From Corbicula japonica (taxonomy: Eukaryota; Mollusca; Bivalvia; Venerida; Cyrenidae), in contig JAZAYU010000909.1 of the NCBI GenBank assembly GCA_038501625.1, positions 60,565-124,564 on the forward strand: 64,000 bases of DNA. Direction: 5' to 3'. The notes below the pieces were generated by a model. It was given only the letters and a program-made list of their open reading frames with translations. It made no database searches and had not been told where the DNA came from. Of the stretch, positions 23,221 to 36,239 are shown in pieces (position 1 is the stretch's first letter; every line of letters starts with the position of its first letter). The position numbers and the translations under genes were made by a program.

Positions 23221-23344
23221 TCAAACGAGTGGCTTCTCTAAAAGTTAAATATGAGTTAGGAAAAGCTACACAAAGAAAACAAGAGAACGTGAGACGTTAC
23301 AGCTTTGCAATTGTTAATGGCAAACCAAATACAAAAATTTACTG

Positions 23345-23450
23345 GAGGTTGATACACGTTTCTAGGGCGCTCAGATTTCAAACTTTTCTCAACAGGTTCT
23401 CATATGAACAAACAAGTAAATGTTGTCTTGGTGAATTTGATGCAACCAAC
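23345..23450 (+). repeat. SINE-like dispersed repeat, copy 2
   Basis: Shares CACGTTTCTAGGGCGC and CAACAGGTTCTCATAT with the copies at 2311-2415 and 23838-23992. Confidence 0.5.
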
Positions 23451-23837
23451 TTTCAACTCTACAATGCTACAAATAAACCCTAGCAATTTGCTAAATTACT
23501 TACTCTTTATTACAAAGCGGTCGACCGGCAACTTCATAAAGTATCACTGATTCATCCTGCAACATTTGTCACATACATTGTATAAACTCTTATGATTTGA
23601 TATAACTTGCTCTTTACACACAATGCGGCCTACATTAAATATAGTATCAGTGATTCTGTATGCAGCATATGCCACTCATATGTCACCGTGTTCTTGCTGA
23701 TTTTACTCCAGGAGCTCTGGTCTCGGTAAGATCATTGAGTACCCGCCCGTTGGCTTTGCAATGCTATTAGCTTCTTATGTTTTATATGTTTGTGTGCTTT
23801 TGTATGCAACATTGTTGAGCCAATAAGTGGGTTGGAG

Positions 23838-23992
23838 TTGTTTCAGCAAGACAACTTGTTCTTGTTTTGTGATATGAGAACCTGTTGGGGCAAGTGTGAG
23901 GTTGGTGCGCCCTAGAACGTGGTTTAAACCCCCAGTGGCAATTTGATTTGCCACTGACCGTTCCAAGCCGGTGACCCCTCGGGTTCCCAGAA
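23838..23992 (-). repeat. SINE-like dispersed repeat, copy 3 (best preserved)
   Basis: On the minus strand it reads GAACCCGAGGGGTCACCGG, then a hairpin CAGTGGCAAAT/ATTTGCCACTG-like (23931-23956 on plus), GGGGGTTTAAACCACG, TTCTAGGGCGCACC and CCCCAACAGGTTCTC. It codes for nothing. The 63-residue frame over it is an artefact. Confidence 0.55.
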
Positions 23993-23999
23993 AGTAATC

Positions 24000-24150
24000 A
24001 AGATTTCAGGCCAAATTTCATGAGTAATTGATTAAATTACAGTAATTTTAATCAGGTTTTTCAAATGTAATCATTACATCTGATTACTTCAGAAGTGAGT
24101 AATCATTACAGCTGATTACAATTACTGATTACAATTACCCCAGGTCTGCT
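24000..24150. repeat. TAATCA/TGATTA-rich repeat
   Basis: Many alternating TGATTAC, GTAATCA and CATTACA words ending in ATTACCCCAGGTCTG. This low-complexity family is widespread in invertebrate genomes in my recollection. Absent from D copy 1. Confidence 0.6.
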
Positions 24151-26478
24151 ACCAAGACGACAATAATAGTTTAAACCCCCAAATCAATCAAATGGTGTGA
24201 TAAATATAAGTTTTACGAAGTTATTTAAATCGTTCAGAAAACAAAAAGCCAACAAAAGTTTGAGCTTGTAAAAAATTGATAAAATCAAGTGCACGTTTTG
24301 TTTGGATAGAACAATCATAAAAAACGCAACCGACAAAATTTTGAAAAGATGAATTTTAAATGAAATATTTTTAAGGATGAAATTCAGATAGAAACCATGA
24401 TTCTTGTTGCAGTAAATTTAATTGACTTTATGGTTTTATAAATTGTTGACAAGTCGGGAACAAATTATAGTTTGAGTTTGACTTAAATACAAATTAACAA
24501 ATCTAAGTTAATAACTTTTTATCGCAGTAGCAAAACAGATGCAGGACAGAGACTGTCCATGTCAAATCTAACATACTCCCACCCTCCCATAGATCTTACT
24601 TGTTCCCATTTTCATCCGTTTAAAAGTTCTGGTTGATTTGAAGTTTCCATAGGCTTCGATAGGCCAAGAAAGGATTGAAACATCAAATCAATATGTTAGA
24701 TATTAACACACAGGTTCCTCATTTGAACAATTTAAATTGACAGGGAAAAACCAATAGAATATTTGTTTAAAAGTAGATTAATTTAAAAATTAAAAAAAAA
24801 CGTGTTGTTGCTTGAAATCGGTTTGTCTTTGCCTTTTGATCAAATGAATCAGATTTTTCATTTTTTTTGGACTATAACTTCATTTGCCTTACATGTTATA
24901 ACAAAATATAATATAAATCGCCTTAAACTGGGAAGAAATTTAAAGTTAAAATTATGTATATCAGTATTAGCCTCACTTATAGGTTTATAAAATGATTTAT
25001 TTAAAACCAGAACTTATTTTTTTAAAAAGAGGATACATGCTACTTTAGACAAATTATAGAAATTTTGACGTTCTAATTTCATATGGAGATTTTGACTTTC
25101 TTGTATCATACGAGTTATGCATTTCAAGCGTTTTTTCCAATGCAGAAAAACACATTGCACTATAAAGCTCCGCCCGTTCGTCTCCATCAGCAAATTGTAC
25201 AAGTGTAACTAATAACGCGCGATTTTGAAAGTCCAACCTATCAATCATAAGGCATTCCACCCTAAAAATTAATTTAGATGTAAACAATCTTGTTTCATAA
25301 ATGCATAAAATAAACAAAAGGCTATAGGGTATACACGATAATTTTAAAGTAGGATTGCAGATAGCTTCGTTACCAAACAGAAACATTTCCCTCCAGTCAG
25401 AATTTCCCATTCGAACTTCACACACATGAAAGAACCTTTTATTATATGATGCTTCTGTGTGTGATTCAGACAAGTCATTATAGAAATGATGTCCTCTTGT
25501 CGCCCCAAGCGATACATGTACATGTTTTTATCAGACAGATCTTCTCATATTAGAAGTTGGTATAGGAGTGTTTATTTTGTTCGATGTTGTTTTGCAACAT
25601 CGTGTGGTTTTTCTTGAGAAAACAAAACGAATGTTTCCAGTTCACATCTTTAGAGAAATTAAGGGGCGTTAAGCGTAACATGTCTTTTGATGATTAGAGG
25701 AAAGCAATCGATAAATTATCTAACTTAAAGACGATTGTGGTATTTACAGTTTTCACAAGTTTATGAATTTTACTTGTTCAACATACTTGATCCATAAGTA
25801 TTATCGAAGAAAGAAAGTCTCTTACTTGCCAATTGATTATGTAATTTACCTTAGTTTCTTCAAAAGAAAACAATCTTAACAAGGACTAAAAAACAAACGG
25901 TGACCTTCTGAAATCAGAAAACTACCAAACTCACCTTTAAGTACAAGCTTTCTATGAGTTTTCGGCATTCTATATGTAATAATTTATTGTAATAATTTAA
26001 ATAATTTAGTGTTATTGTGAATCGCCATAACAAAGTGGGGCCTATTGACTTTGCGAAAGTGCAGCCGCAGATCAAGTTACGATTTAGCAAGGTGTGAAAA
26101 GGATTTAACCGTTTCATAGATGCATTATGAATGATTCTCTGACTAAATGGCGAAAAGTGTAGACAATTATCAGGCAGCGTGGATACACAGACCTATTTGA
26201 GTCTACTCCGGTCATTGGGTATAAACTTGATCTTTATACTTCGGAGAAGTTTTTGTAATCTTTAAATATATTTTATCAAGACCCATGCAGTCCCTGAAGA
26301 TCCAGGTATACACGGTTTGAACAAGTGTGGTTGATGACTACCAAACTGTGAATTTCATTAATATTGACCAATTAGTTTCAAAGGAGACATTTTTTGAATG
26401 ATATGTAAGCGATGGACAGACAGCAGACAACTGATGCTAATTCACATAGAGACATTAACAATCCTGGTCCTCAGTATA

Positions 26479-27096
26479 CAGTTATTTCATATGCGATTTG
26501 TGAAACAGTCAAAATGTTGGCCCGAGGTGGAGGGGATAGGGTTTTGAACTGTTGCCCGAGGCCGTTAGCCGAGGGCAACAGTTCAAAACACTATCCCCGA
26601 CACCGAGAGACAACTGTTTGACTGTTCCCAAATCGAATATGAAATAACTGTTTTATTACCTGATCAATTACTGTTTTAACAGTACTTACAGCTACAAAAG
26701 GAACAAGCAAATAATTTTGCAAATATGCTTTAATTAAACTTTTTTAATTTAACAATCTTGTAACTATGTCACACTGCCAACATTTTGTATGTCAGTAGGT
26801 TTTCATATTGTTTTTCTCTGTTATTTCATAAAAAAACTTTAGGTGTCATTAAAACTGTCATTTTGCTGACAAAATTTTAATTTGTTTAAATACTTCACCA
26901 CGTTTTATTTATGGAGAAATAAGCATTTGAGTCAATTTGTTTCTTTACTGTTCCACATGACGTCAGGACGTCAGAGCACACGAGGGAAACAGTCGAAACT
27001 ATTGACCGGTCAACAGTTCGCAAACATGGACTTTTTTATAATTTCAGAAAACAGTCAAAACTACCAAATTACATTTATATAAGGTATCAGGTAATA
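26479..27096. mobile_element. Composite foldback/MITE region
   Basis: 26479-26567 and 26570-26652 are inverted arms (GTTATTTCATAT.CGATTTG and CAAATCGAATATGAAATAAC at the outside) meeting at CGAGGCCGTTAGCCGAGG. A further inverted pair, TATTACCTGAT (26654) and ATCAGGTAATA (27086), encloses the next 440 bp. There may be two nested elements. No real gene; the two frames here are by-products. Confidence 0.6.
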
Positions 27097-27099
27097 TTA

Positions 27100-27600
27100 T
27101 TAAATACTAAATTCCAAACTAACCTTCATTGGTTTATTTAAAATTTCTATTAAATCAAATAGCTAGTAAATAAAAAGTAATAACACATATTCTTTTTTAA
27201 GCGCTTACCATTAACATGTTGTAGTACAGTCATGTAACACATATCTACTTACAGATTTCTAAATACTACCTAATTTTTCATTTGCATAGGGGAGCGAGAT
27301 TTCGGGTAACTGTTTTATTATTACAGTACTGAAAGTAATTGACACATTTTACCGCTATTTGGAACGCTTTTGCGTTTCTTTCAAACACCCTTGGAAGCCA
27401 AAACAGCAACTTCAACATGTATCAGTTACCATAGATTTTCAAGAATAAATAATAAGCCATTACCAATGCCGTATATATATATTACAATGGAAGTAAGTCT
27501 CAATCAAATAGATGACAAGGGATCAAAAAGCCACATAATTGATGTTTTATAAACTTAAAGTCAGGATTATGAAACAGTTAAAGGTTCACATGTATGAATC
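27100..27600. repeat. Block D, copy 2, distal part
   Basis: Matches 13060-13305 plus 13957-14030. Shared landmarks are AAGCGCTTACCATT, TTTCAAACACC.TTGGAAG and AAGTCTCAATCAAATAGATGACAAGG. The 649-bp MITE of copy 1 is absent. Confidence 0.7.
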
Positions 27601-29964
27601 ACACTGCGACATTCTAAACGTTTTATGCCAGTTAAAACCCAGTCGCAATTTCAGCCATTCAGATGCTTGGATTTGAGACTTGCTTCCGTTCTCAGTTTTA
27701 TAACCTTGGGACAAGATCTGTATTTCGTTTTTTTTTTCCTTTTCTTCGAATCCCCGCAGTTAAATTTTAGTTTAAATGATCGAATCTGTTCTTGATAAAT
27801 CTTTGTTTTTTACATTGTACGTATCACTCGATCATTGTTTAACAATTCCTTTCTAAATTTTATAACATTTTACATCTTGTTTATTTACAGTAATATAAAC
27901 GCATGAGGTCTCAAAATCAGCGTATATTGTGCGTCCGTCTATCGTCTATCGTGCGTCCATCGTCTATCGAGCGTCCGTTTATAGTCTATCGTGCGTAACC
28001 TGTTACGTTCATAATAGCATATCTCTTTATTTTACATGCTCATTATAATACAGTCGGGTTATTATATTTCGCTTGCTCGTTTTATCAGTTTATTTCAACA
28101 GACCACCGGTTTCTCTTATTTAGTCAAACTATTAAAATAGGTCAATATTATTAGCATGTTTGTTTTATCTGCATGACATTTCGGTAAAAAAAAACAACAA
28201 AACTACACAATGTCATCAGTTCTCCTGAGGCTTACAAAAGTAGAAATGCTGTTAAAACTATTCATTTGGCATTCAGTTTGCATGGTTCTATTGACATTAT
28301 TAAAACGTGGAATTATTTTTAAACTGTAATTCCTTCCTACAAAAACTTCTCGAACATATTCATATTTAATATTTAGTACATTTGTAGTAGCGCAGTAATC
28401 AGCAATATTTTTTCTCAGTCAAAGGGCGAAGTGAACACTTTTTCACGAGTTATTCACCGGGCATGGGGATGAAATGGGCAAATGTTTATTGAAGATTTAA
28501 ATGAACTTTTCGTAAAAAAGGGGATTTATCAATCTGTTATGCATAATAAACATGCTCTGTAGAATTCTGAACACACACGTTTACCTTTTGCTTGATTTAA
28601 AGATCGTCTTTTCCGATGTGTGCATTTCATTTTAGTATGTCTTAAAGAAAATTTTTATCAGGTTTGGAGCATCTATTAAACAGATGGAATAAAGGTAATA
28701 CGTTATAAAGGTTATAGGCTCTAACAAAAACGTGACATCAGTCAAACAAAACATTCACTTACATAAATTAACAGAAATAAAGAAACAATGGAACTAATAT
28801 ATTTTCCCTATAGTTCAGGCTTATGGTATGAAACACATCAAATTTGAGCATTTACTGAGAAATAAGCAAAGTCCTGCCTGATGCTGTGATTTTGTGTGTG
28901 AACGACATCCAAAAAGTCACGTGGTATAGCCACCCTCTTGTTGTAACTGAGAAAAAAAACGTGTAGCTGTTATGTTAATCAGACCGTAATAATGATTATA
29001 ATATCGCTTTAGGCATTTATTTCTTAATTATTACCACAAAACATCTGCTAACTTTATTCGATCATCGCCGGATCATGTCAATTGAAACTGCTTTAACTAG
29101 TTCTCATGAAGATAGTGCAGTGTTAATTACTTCTTAGAAACTAATAATTATTTAAGGTCGTTCACTTTTGTTAAAAAAATCATATTCCTGCATAGTTATG
29201 TTTGCTGTTATGACCTGGATAATTACTGATTATTTATTCTTTAACCATTAAATATATGAAGCTTTGAATTTTCATTCGTATTAAGAAAATTATATGGATT
29301 AAGCTAAAGTAACTGTCAATGTTAACAGAGAACATCCATTTTATAAACAAAAACCTATCCATTAGCAAAAAGGCCTAAGCAAACTAAATTTGCATTTAGT
29401 TGGCATGTAAATCATGTCCGAATGGTTTGTGGATACTTAAAAAATAGAAACAAACTGGAGATCGCTTTTAAAGATGAAGGATAGCAGCTAAGCATGTCTT
29501 TTCGATTTTGAAAGTAGCATCACACTTAGTCCAATGAAATGAAGTTCACAGTGTATTTATTCCATACCACATGATTTTTATTGCTCTTGAATCTTTCATC
29601 AGAACCAGATTTCATTTTCCATTATTTTGTTCTGACACTTTGTTCAATATTTATAATAACTGTAGCTAAAGTAGACAGATCAACGATTTTTCAACTCATG
29701 CTTTACTCGCATTTAAAGATTTGGATATACGGAATTGATCCTAAAGAGCTTCTGATCAGTAAATGCAAGGCTGACAAAGTGGAATAAATCAAGGCGGATA
29801 ATTTGTTTGGTGACATTATATCAATCAATTAACTTAAAGGTTATTTAGTAAAGTTCTATTTAACTTTCGAAGTCTATATACTTATAAAACGCAATTAAGC
29901 GATATTTCAGCAACCATTTTCATATTTTATAATTAAAAAAAATGCTGCTAGTTGTACATCTTAT

Positions 29965-30050
29965 GTCAATAGTGGGAATCGAACTCGCCCCAGGGCCTAG
30001 CCAAGCCAAATCCGAGCACGCTACGTACAAAGCTAGTCGGGAAAACCTCC
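29965..30050 (-). repeat. tRNA-like SINE remnant
   Basis: GTGGGAATCGAACTC on the plus strand is the complement of a B box (GAGTTCGATTCCCAC). GGCCTAGCCAAGCC is the complement of an A-box-like GGCTTGGCTAGG. Stem pairing is incomplete, so it is not a working tRNA. Confidence 0.45.
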
Positions 30051-30110
30051 TAAACTTTTAATTTCAGTTTGTCGGGGAATTCCGATAATAAAAACACATG
30101 CAAGCATTAA

Positions 30111-30680
30111 AGTGAATTTACATCCATTATGTAAAAACTGTGAATGAAAAATGGTTTTTTGCATAAAGTGTCAGAATTTAATACACCACAGACAGAAACA
30201 CAAAATAGGATAAAGAAATCCAGTTCGTTTACTTATTTTACACGGATATAGTTATTAAGTACGAAAATTGATGCCTCACCACGAAAGATGCAAATGAGGT
30301 CGATTTACTTTATGCGTACGCATGCGTAGTCGAACGTAAGCAGAACGAAATAATCGCCATCCCGCAAAAATAAAAAACAAATAAAACGTCAAGGAAAAAT
30401 GAGCATTACGAAATACCATATCTTTCGACTTCAAACAGATATTTCTCATCTCTTTACGCTATATCGCTTCGGTATCCGTCATGATGTTTGTTATTGAAAA
30501 TAATCACGTGACAAACTGAATATTAATTAACGTATTTTCGCTCCGAAGTAATGTCGACCCCAATAATTTGAACATAGATTCTGGTAACACCCTATCACTC
30601 GGAGCTTTTGTATTCAATATTTGACGTTGCGAAAGGATTATCTTTCTTTATAAATGAAGAAAATAATATGGACTGTCACT
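30111..30680. mobile_element. 570-bp MITE flanked by TTAA
   Basis: TTAA lies at 30107-30110 and 30681-30684. The inverted ends are AGTGAATTTACATCCATTAT and ATAATATGGACTGTCACT, pairing with gaps. The target choice fits piggyBac or Kolobok types. The interior has a 12-bp palindrome TACGCATGCGTA (about 30320) and an E-box CACGTG. Other array units lack this insert. Confidence 0.65.
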
Positions 30681-33030
30681 TTAAGTTTACGTATAAAGCA
30701 CTAAAAGCACTTTTGCAAAACGCAAAGCTGTTGTAATTAAATGTAAAAAAGTATTTTGCTTAAGATAAGGCTTTGCAGTTTCGGGCATATACCTTAACTG
30801 CAAAACTATGAAACTATTAAACTATTTAATTTAACATTCCATCTTATATTTTGTTTCTAAATATTACAAAATCGATACACGTACATATATCAGTACAACA
30901 CCACTTTTTCTGTTAACTTACTAAATAATTTATTCATTCTATGTTGTATCTGTTCTCTTGTTGATGTGCATTTAAACTTTTAAGTTACTTTTATTTTATT
31001 ATAGGCGAACAACAACATACAATCCACAACAATGCTTTATGGAGGCGCTATTTCGTTGGATTTCTTCGTTTTATTCTAGTTTAAGTAAATTTACACCTAA
31101 ATGTGAAGTTCATGCATTCCTTTGAGAATTTCAATTCTCTAGGCGAATTTGAAGAATTGCAATTTCATTTGTTTGCAAATCAGTCTTTTGCACAGTACAT
31201 GAACATAAAACTAATGTTCTATGGCATTTATTTTGAAGAATCGAAATTCGATTTGTTTGTAAAAGTGAGCAGCCTTTTGCATAGTACATTAAAGCGATGT
31301 TCTATTGACGCCGATCATTAAATTTTAATATCTCCACCTGAAATAGATGACACCATTCATATGTGAAACACGATAAGGTACACGTACATCAATACAAACT
31401 AACATTTTTAAAGCGCAATAAATATGTACATTTGTATGAGTCTATCTGCATGTTAACACGTCTAAACAAAGTTTCAGCATAAGCAATGAACTATTTCAAT
31501 ATAATATATAAAAAAACAACTTACAAAATTAAATACTGAAAACCTAACGCAAACTGAGCATTATAAAAACAACAAACAGATACTGGACACCAAAATCAAA
31601 TGGGCTTAAAAACAACAAACAAATACCGAGCAATTAACGCAAATGGAGAATTATAATGGAGATTCATATTTTTTATTCAATTTCACAAATAGCAAATTGT
31701 AAACTTAAATATTAAACAGAATTCCTGCGAATGACTTTTTTCTTTGACAATGAGAAAGAACGTTTGATTTTCTCACATTTTAATAGGGGATTCACGCTAT
31801 TCGATAATTTATCAAAGGAAATTAAAAGTAAACTGATTATTTTCCCAACGATAAATTACATGTAATTAAAATCTTCCAGGAATGTCTTTTATCTTAATCA
31901 TAGACGTGAGGTGTTGTTAATTTGCTAAATCACTATCGCCTTTTGATATGTTTTGTTTTTTAAATATTAGGTGAAAAGGGAACTTTGAAAGCCATCGAAC
32001 ACGACAAATATTGAAATATTGCAGGCTCGGTTTGATTGAGCCTGTTCATGAACAGTAATGGAAATGCATATTACTGCCCATGAAGCCCAGCCCCAGGTTG
32101 AACGCAACTCAATATTTACACAAATAATCAGTACAATTTTGACCATCCCAAACGAGGGTGTGCATATGGCTGTGGACATGGAAGGAACTTCTACAGAACA
32201 ATCAATATTTGAAGCATGTTAAATTATCAGGAGTAAGAAGACAGGACAAAAATAAAAAAGCAAAATGTTTGCCACAGGCCATTCCAAGGCTGTAACCACG
32301 TGGGATCTCATTTTCTTTAATTGTTTGTGGTCTCTTTTTGAAATTTGTAAAAAAAACATGCTTTTTTTGGCACTTTACATTTTGGCTATTTCGGAAGGCT
32401 CTGTACATTATGGTCTGGAATGCTACGGTACGTACGGTTTTACATAAAATACATTGCTTTAATGTTAAGATAAAAATCTGTTTAAATTACATTATTATAT
32501 AGAACGCTGCTGTTCAAGTTTGTCGAACTTACATTTGTAATATCAAAATCATACAAAGTCAATTAGTTTTCCTAGTTACCTTGTACATGTGTCACAGGGT
32601 GAGATATATATACTTTTCGCCATCTGTCAATTATTTTCACTTGAATCAGAACTGGTTTGATCACGACATATGTCAGGAATCGGCATAAAAACTTTCTTCA
32701 TGGTGAACAAAAGGAATCTGCGAGTTACAAAAAACATCGTTTACCACATTAACTGTCATGCACAATCTAGTTTTCCTAACGTCCTATACGAGACGTAGAA
32801 TATGAGGAGAAGAAACCTTTGACAGGGCCTCGATATACATTTAAAAATAAGAGCCGCTTGAGTATCGTAATCAGACATAGAAAGTCAGTTTAATAAATAT
32901 ATATATTAGGCCTATTTGTGGGGGCCTCGAACGATACGAAAGCAAACTTTCTGTACTATCTCGTAAAATTAAATTCATTTACGACTATGCGGGAAAAATG
33001 CATACACCAATCTTTGCTGGTGTGAAAGCT

Positions 33031-33162
33031 CCAAGGTTCTAAAATTGAGCTTGGAAACCAGTCTCAAATCTCAAGCATCTAATTGGCTGAAATGGCGACC
33101 AATCAGCCAATCAGCTGCTTGAGGTTTGAGACTAGTTTCAATTCTCAGTTTTATAACCTTGG
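33031..33162. mobile_element. Hairpin MITE, CCAAGGTT family
   Basis: CCAAGGTTCTAAAATTGAG and CTCAGTTTTATAACCTTGG pair at the ends, with GTCTCAAATCTCAAGCA and CTTGAGGTTTGAGAC inside. The centre duplicates CAATCAG. Confidence 0.7.
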
Positions 33163-34751
33163 AACAAGATCTGTAATTCGTTTTAGCGTTTCTTCAAATC
33201 CATATAGTTAAAGACCGATTTTAAGTTGTCATGACCGATTTTCTTCTTGTAAATCACTCTTTCTTGTCTTTTTAATAATTTCATCATTTTTAGCAATTTC
33301 TTACTTAAGTTTTTTATATTTTATATCATATGTCAGTTTACAATAATATAAACGTATTAGATTTCAAAATGAGCGTATAATGTGCGTGCGTATGTGCGTG
33401 CGTAGGTCGTCGGTCGTGCGTCTGTTGTTATGTTTATAAGAACGTTATGGTGAGTATTTCATCCCCCGGGCGTTTCTTTTTTTTCTAAATTATTACCTCA
33501 TACCATCTGCAAACCTCACCAGATCATCGCCGGATCATGTCAAATGAAACTGCTTTAACTAGTTCTCACGACGTTTTTTCGGTGTTAATTACTTCTGAGA
33601 AACTAAATATTATTTTAGGTCGTTCTCCTTTGTGAAAAAAATCATCTGCGTGCATATTTATGTTTTCTGTTATGACCTTGATGATTACTGATCATTTATT
33701 CTTTAACCATTTTAAAAATATGAAGCTTTGAATTGTCCACGTCTTAAGAAAATAATAATGGATTTAGCTCAAGTAACAGTCGTTGTTAACAGTGAATATC
33801 CATTTTACATACAATAACATATCGATAAGCAACAAGGCCTAAGCAAACTTAATTGGCATTTAGTTGGCGTGCGAATCGATGTCCGAATGATTTGTGGAGA
33901 CTTTTAAAAAACACAACAAAACTAAAGATCGCGTTTGTATTTGTCTTATTATTCATACCAACAACAAGCTTAAAATTTTAAAAATAATAACAGGATTCAA
34001 ATAGAGCGTGTTGCTCTTCGTTCATTTCATTTTCGAAATAGTCTGTGGATATTCGATGCTTTATTTTCCAAAATGTTTTGCTTGGACTATTCCTTTGACT
34101 ATGCATCGATAACAATTTAAAATTGTGTTTATGCCAGCTGTGAGAGGAGTGATTGTTATACTTTTTATTTGCTGTATATGAACTTACATTCGTAGCGTGA
34201 TTTGGTGGTTTCCATCATATTGCGTTTTTGTATTTGATGTGTTTCAGTTAAATTTTATTTTTTGCTGCAAGTTTTTAATTCGGGTATTTCTTTGCAAACA
34301 AAATCAGCAGAAAGTACATGTAGCATCACACTAGAATTCGCAGTATCATTATATTTATTCCATCCAACATTTTTCATGGTTCCTGATCATCACAATTTTA
34401 TTACAACAATTGATCTAGCATTTATATTTTCGATGCCATGTTAAGTATTCATAATAACCGTAGCTACCACAGATATTTAAAGATTCTTCAACTAATGCAT
34501 TGCTTGCATTGAAGATTTGAATAAAAAGAATTAATCATAAAGATCTTTCTGATCAGGAAAATGCAAGAATGACAAAGCGGAATAAATCAAGGCTGATAAT
34601 TGCAATGTTGGTGACATTATATCAAACGATAAAGGTTATTTAGTAAAATGCTGTTAAAATGCACATTGACTATGTTCTTATAACATGCAATTAAGCGATA
34701 TCTCGGCAACCATTTTCATATTTTTGTAAAGATGGTGCTGATAATTGTACA

Positions 34752-34860
34752 TCCTATGTCAATAGTGGGAATCGAACACGCCCCAGGGCCTAGCCAAGCC
34801 AAGCCAACTCCGAGCACGCTACGGACAAAGCTTGTCGGGGCGACTTCCAGAAAGGTTGTG
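34752..34860 (-). repeat. tRNA-like SINE remnant (best copy)
   Basis: The minus strand reads GTAGCGTGCTCGG, TTGGCTTGGCTAGG and GTTCGATTCCCAC in tRNA-like order. The T-stem does not pair properly and the copy lies at the same place in each array unit, so it spread by duplication, not as a free tRNA gene. Confidence 0.5.
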
Positions 34861-35199
34861 CGCCTAACCTTGATAAACATGATCATCATTACATGACATT
34901 GGTATTCAAGACTTTTGTGGCGAAGATTTAATGTTTTATTATATTTCCAAATAAATGTTTAGTGACTGTATTCAATTTTTAAAGTTATGCTACACTGGAT
35001 TTTCTTTTTCTTAAGTAAATTTACTAAAATATTTCAAGATTCTACAGACGTTTAATTTCACACAATGTATATCCAAAATATATTTTAACGTGTTGTAATA
35101 TCCAATTAAGTTGTTACATATCCAAAAGAAAATAAATACTGTCCCCAGACAAAGAATACTGGGCGTTTATATACCCGAACTCGAACCTTTAACGGACAG

Positions 35200-35347
35200 A
35201 AACAATACAATATAACCTATAACGGTGTTACCACATAAACAATACAATATAACCCATAACGGTGTTACCACATAAACAATATAAAATAACCCATGACGTT
35301 GTTACCACATAAACAATATAAAATAACCCATTACGTTGTTACCACAA
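35200..35347. repeat. 37-bp minisatellite, four units
   Basis: Unit ATAAACAATA..ATAACCCAT.ACG.TGTTACCAC repeats at 37-base steps (for example AACGGTGTTA at 35221 and 35258). Confidence 0.8.
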
Positions 35348-36239
35348 CGTCGGTAACACCATATATTAACATTAAATCAAGCAGCAGTGTTACAATTCGC
35401 GACAACTTACACATAACAGAACTGGGGAGATGTGCGTTGAGATTTTTTACGGCCGTAACGCTGCACATACAGTGTACCTGTGATTTTATATATTGCCCAT
35501 TTAATATACTTAATTTAATCTGTTGTCAGTTTCGGGCTAACAATAACCGTGAAACTAATAACGTTTACAATTACCTTAATAATATGTTTCTAAATGTTAA
35601 AGAATTGATAGACTTCTATCAGTACACGACTTCGCAACTTTTCCTGTTAACCTACTGAATAATTTATCAATTATATGTTATATCTGTTCTCTAGTTGATG
35701 TGCATGTAATTTTACTTTTATCTGATTATTGGCGAACAACAACATACAATCCAAACAATGCTTTAAGGAGGCGCAAATTCGTTGGATTTCATCGTTTATG
35801 CCAGTTTAAGTTAATTTACACCTAAATGTAAAGTTCGTGTATTCCTTTGAGAATTTCTAATCTCTCCGCGAATTTGAAGAATTGCAATTTTATTTGTTTA
35901 CAAAAGTGCAGTCTTTTGAACAGTACATGAACGTAAAACTGATGTCCTATGGCATTAATTTTGAAGAATCGAAATTTGATTTCTTGTGAAAGCGAGCAGC
36001 CTTTTGCGTAGAACATACAAAAAGCAATGTTCTATTAACGCCGATCATGAAATTCTTATTTCTCCATCTGAAATAGAGTACACTCTTAATATCTGAAACA
36101 CGATACGGTACATGTACATCAAAACAAACTAAACATTTTAAAAGTGCAATAAAGAAGTACATTTGTATGAGTCTATCTGCATGTTAACACAGTTTCAGCA
36201 TAAGTAATGAACTATTTCATTATAAAAACCAACTTACAA

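Larger units (their letters stand above)
22390..25885. repeat. Duplicated block D, copy 2 (without the helicase transposon)
   Basis: Collinear with 1895-4138 plus 10912-11885. The junction near 24845-24860 (ATGAATCAGATTTTTCAT) is the empty insertion site for the 6.77-kb element. Extra material at 23.0-24.15 kb (SINE-like copies and a TAATCA-rich repeat) is not in copy 1. No gene recognised. Confidence 0.8.
27600..30770. repeat. Array unit preceding U3 (partial)
   Basis: Half hairpin MITE (27640-27714), a GCGTCCGTCTATCGTC-rich short array (27925-27995), the ATCGCCGGATCATGTC block (29065), the AATCAAGGCGGATAATT block (29786), a tRNA-like remnant (29965-30050) and a TTAA-flanked MITE. The core and proximal half are missing. 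Confidence 0.6.
30771..35530. repeat. Array unit U3
   Basis: Core at 31004, two 44-bp-type minisatellite units (31560-31640), AATGCTACGGTACGTACGG (32420), hairpin MITE (33031-33162), the ATCGCCGGATCATGTC block (33527), AATCAAGGCTGATAATT (34583), tRNA-like remnant (34752-34860) and a 37-bp minisatellite. The blocks corresponding to 18.2-19.4 kb of U1 are deleted. A hairpin CAGGCTC/GAGCCTG lies near 32020. Confidence 0.7.

Noticed and set aside
23061..23483. 140-residue plus frame
   Set aside because: It opens at GTG, crosses a tRNA-like A box and ends in a SINE-like repeat; the frame is absent from D copy 1.
25054..25473. 139-residue minus frame with a related 61-residue frame at 11323-11508
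   Set aside because: The shared start MSESHTEASYN comes from the duplicated DNA. The frames diverge by indels and no splice sites or family were recognised.
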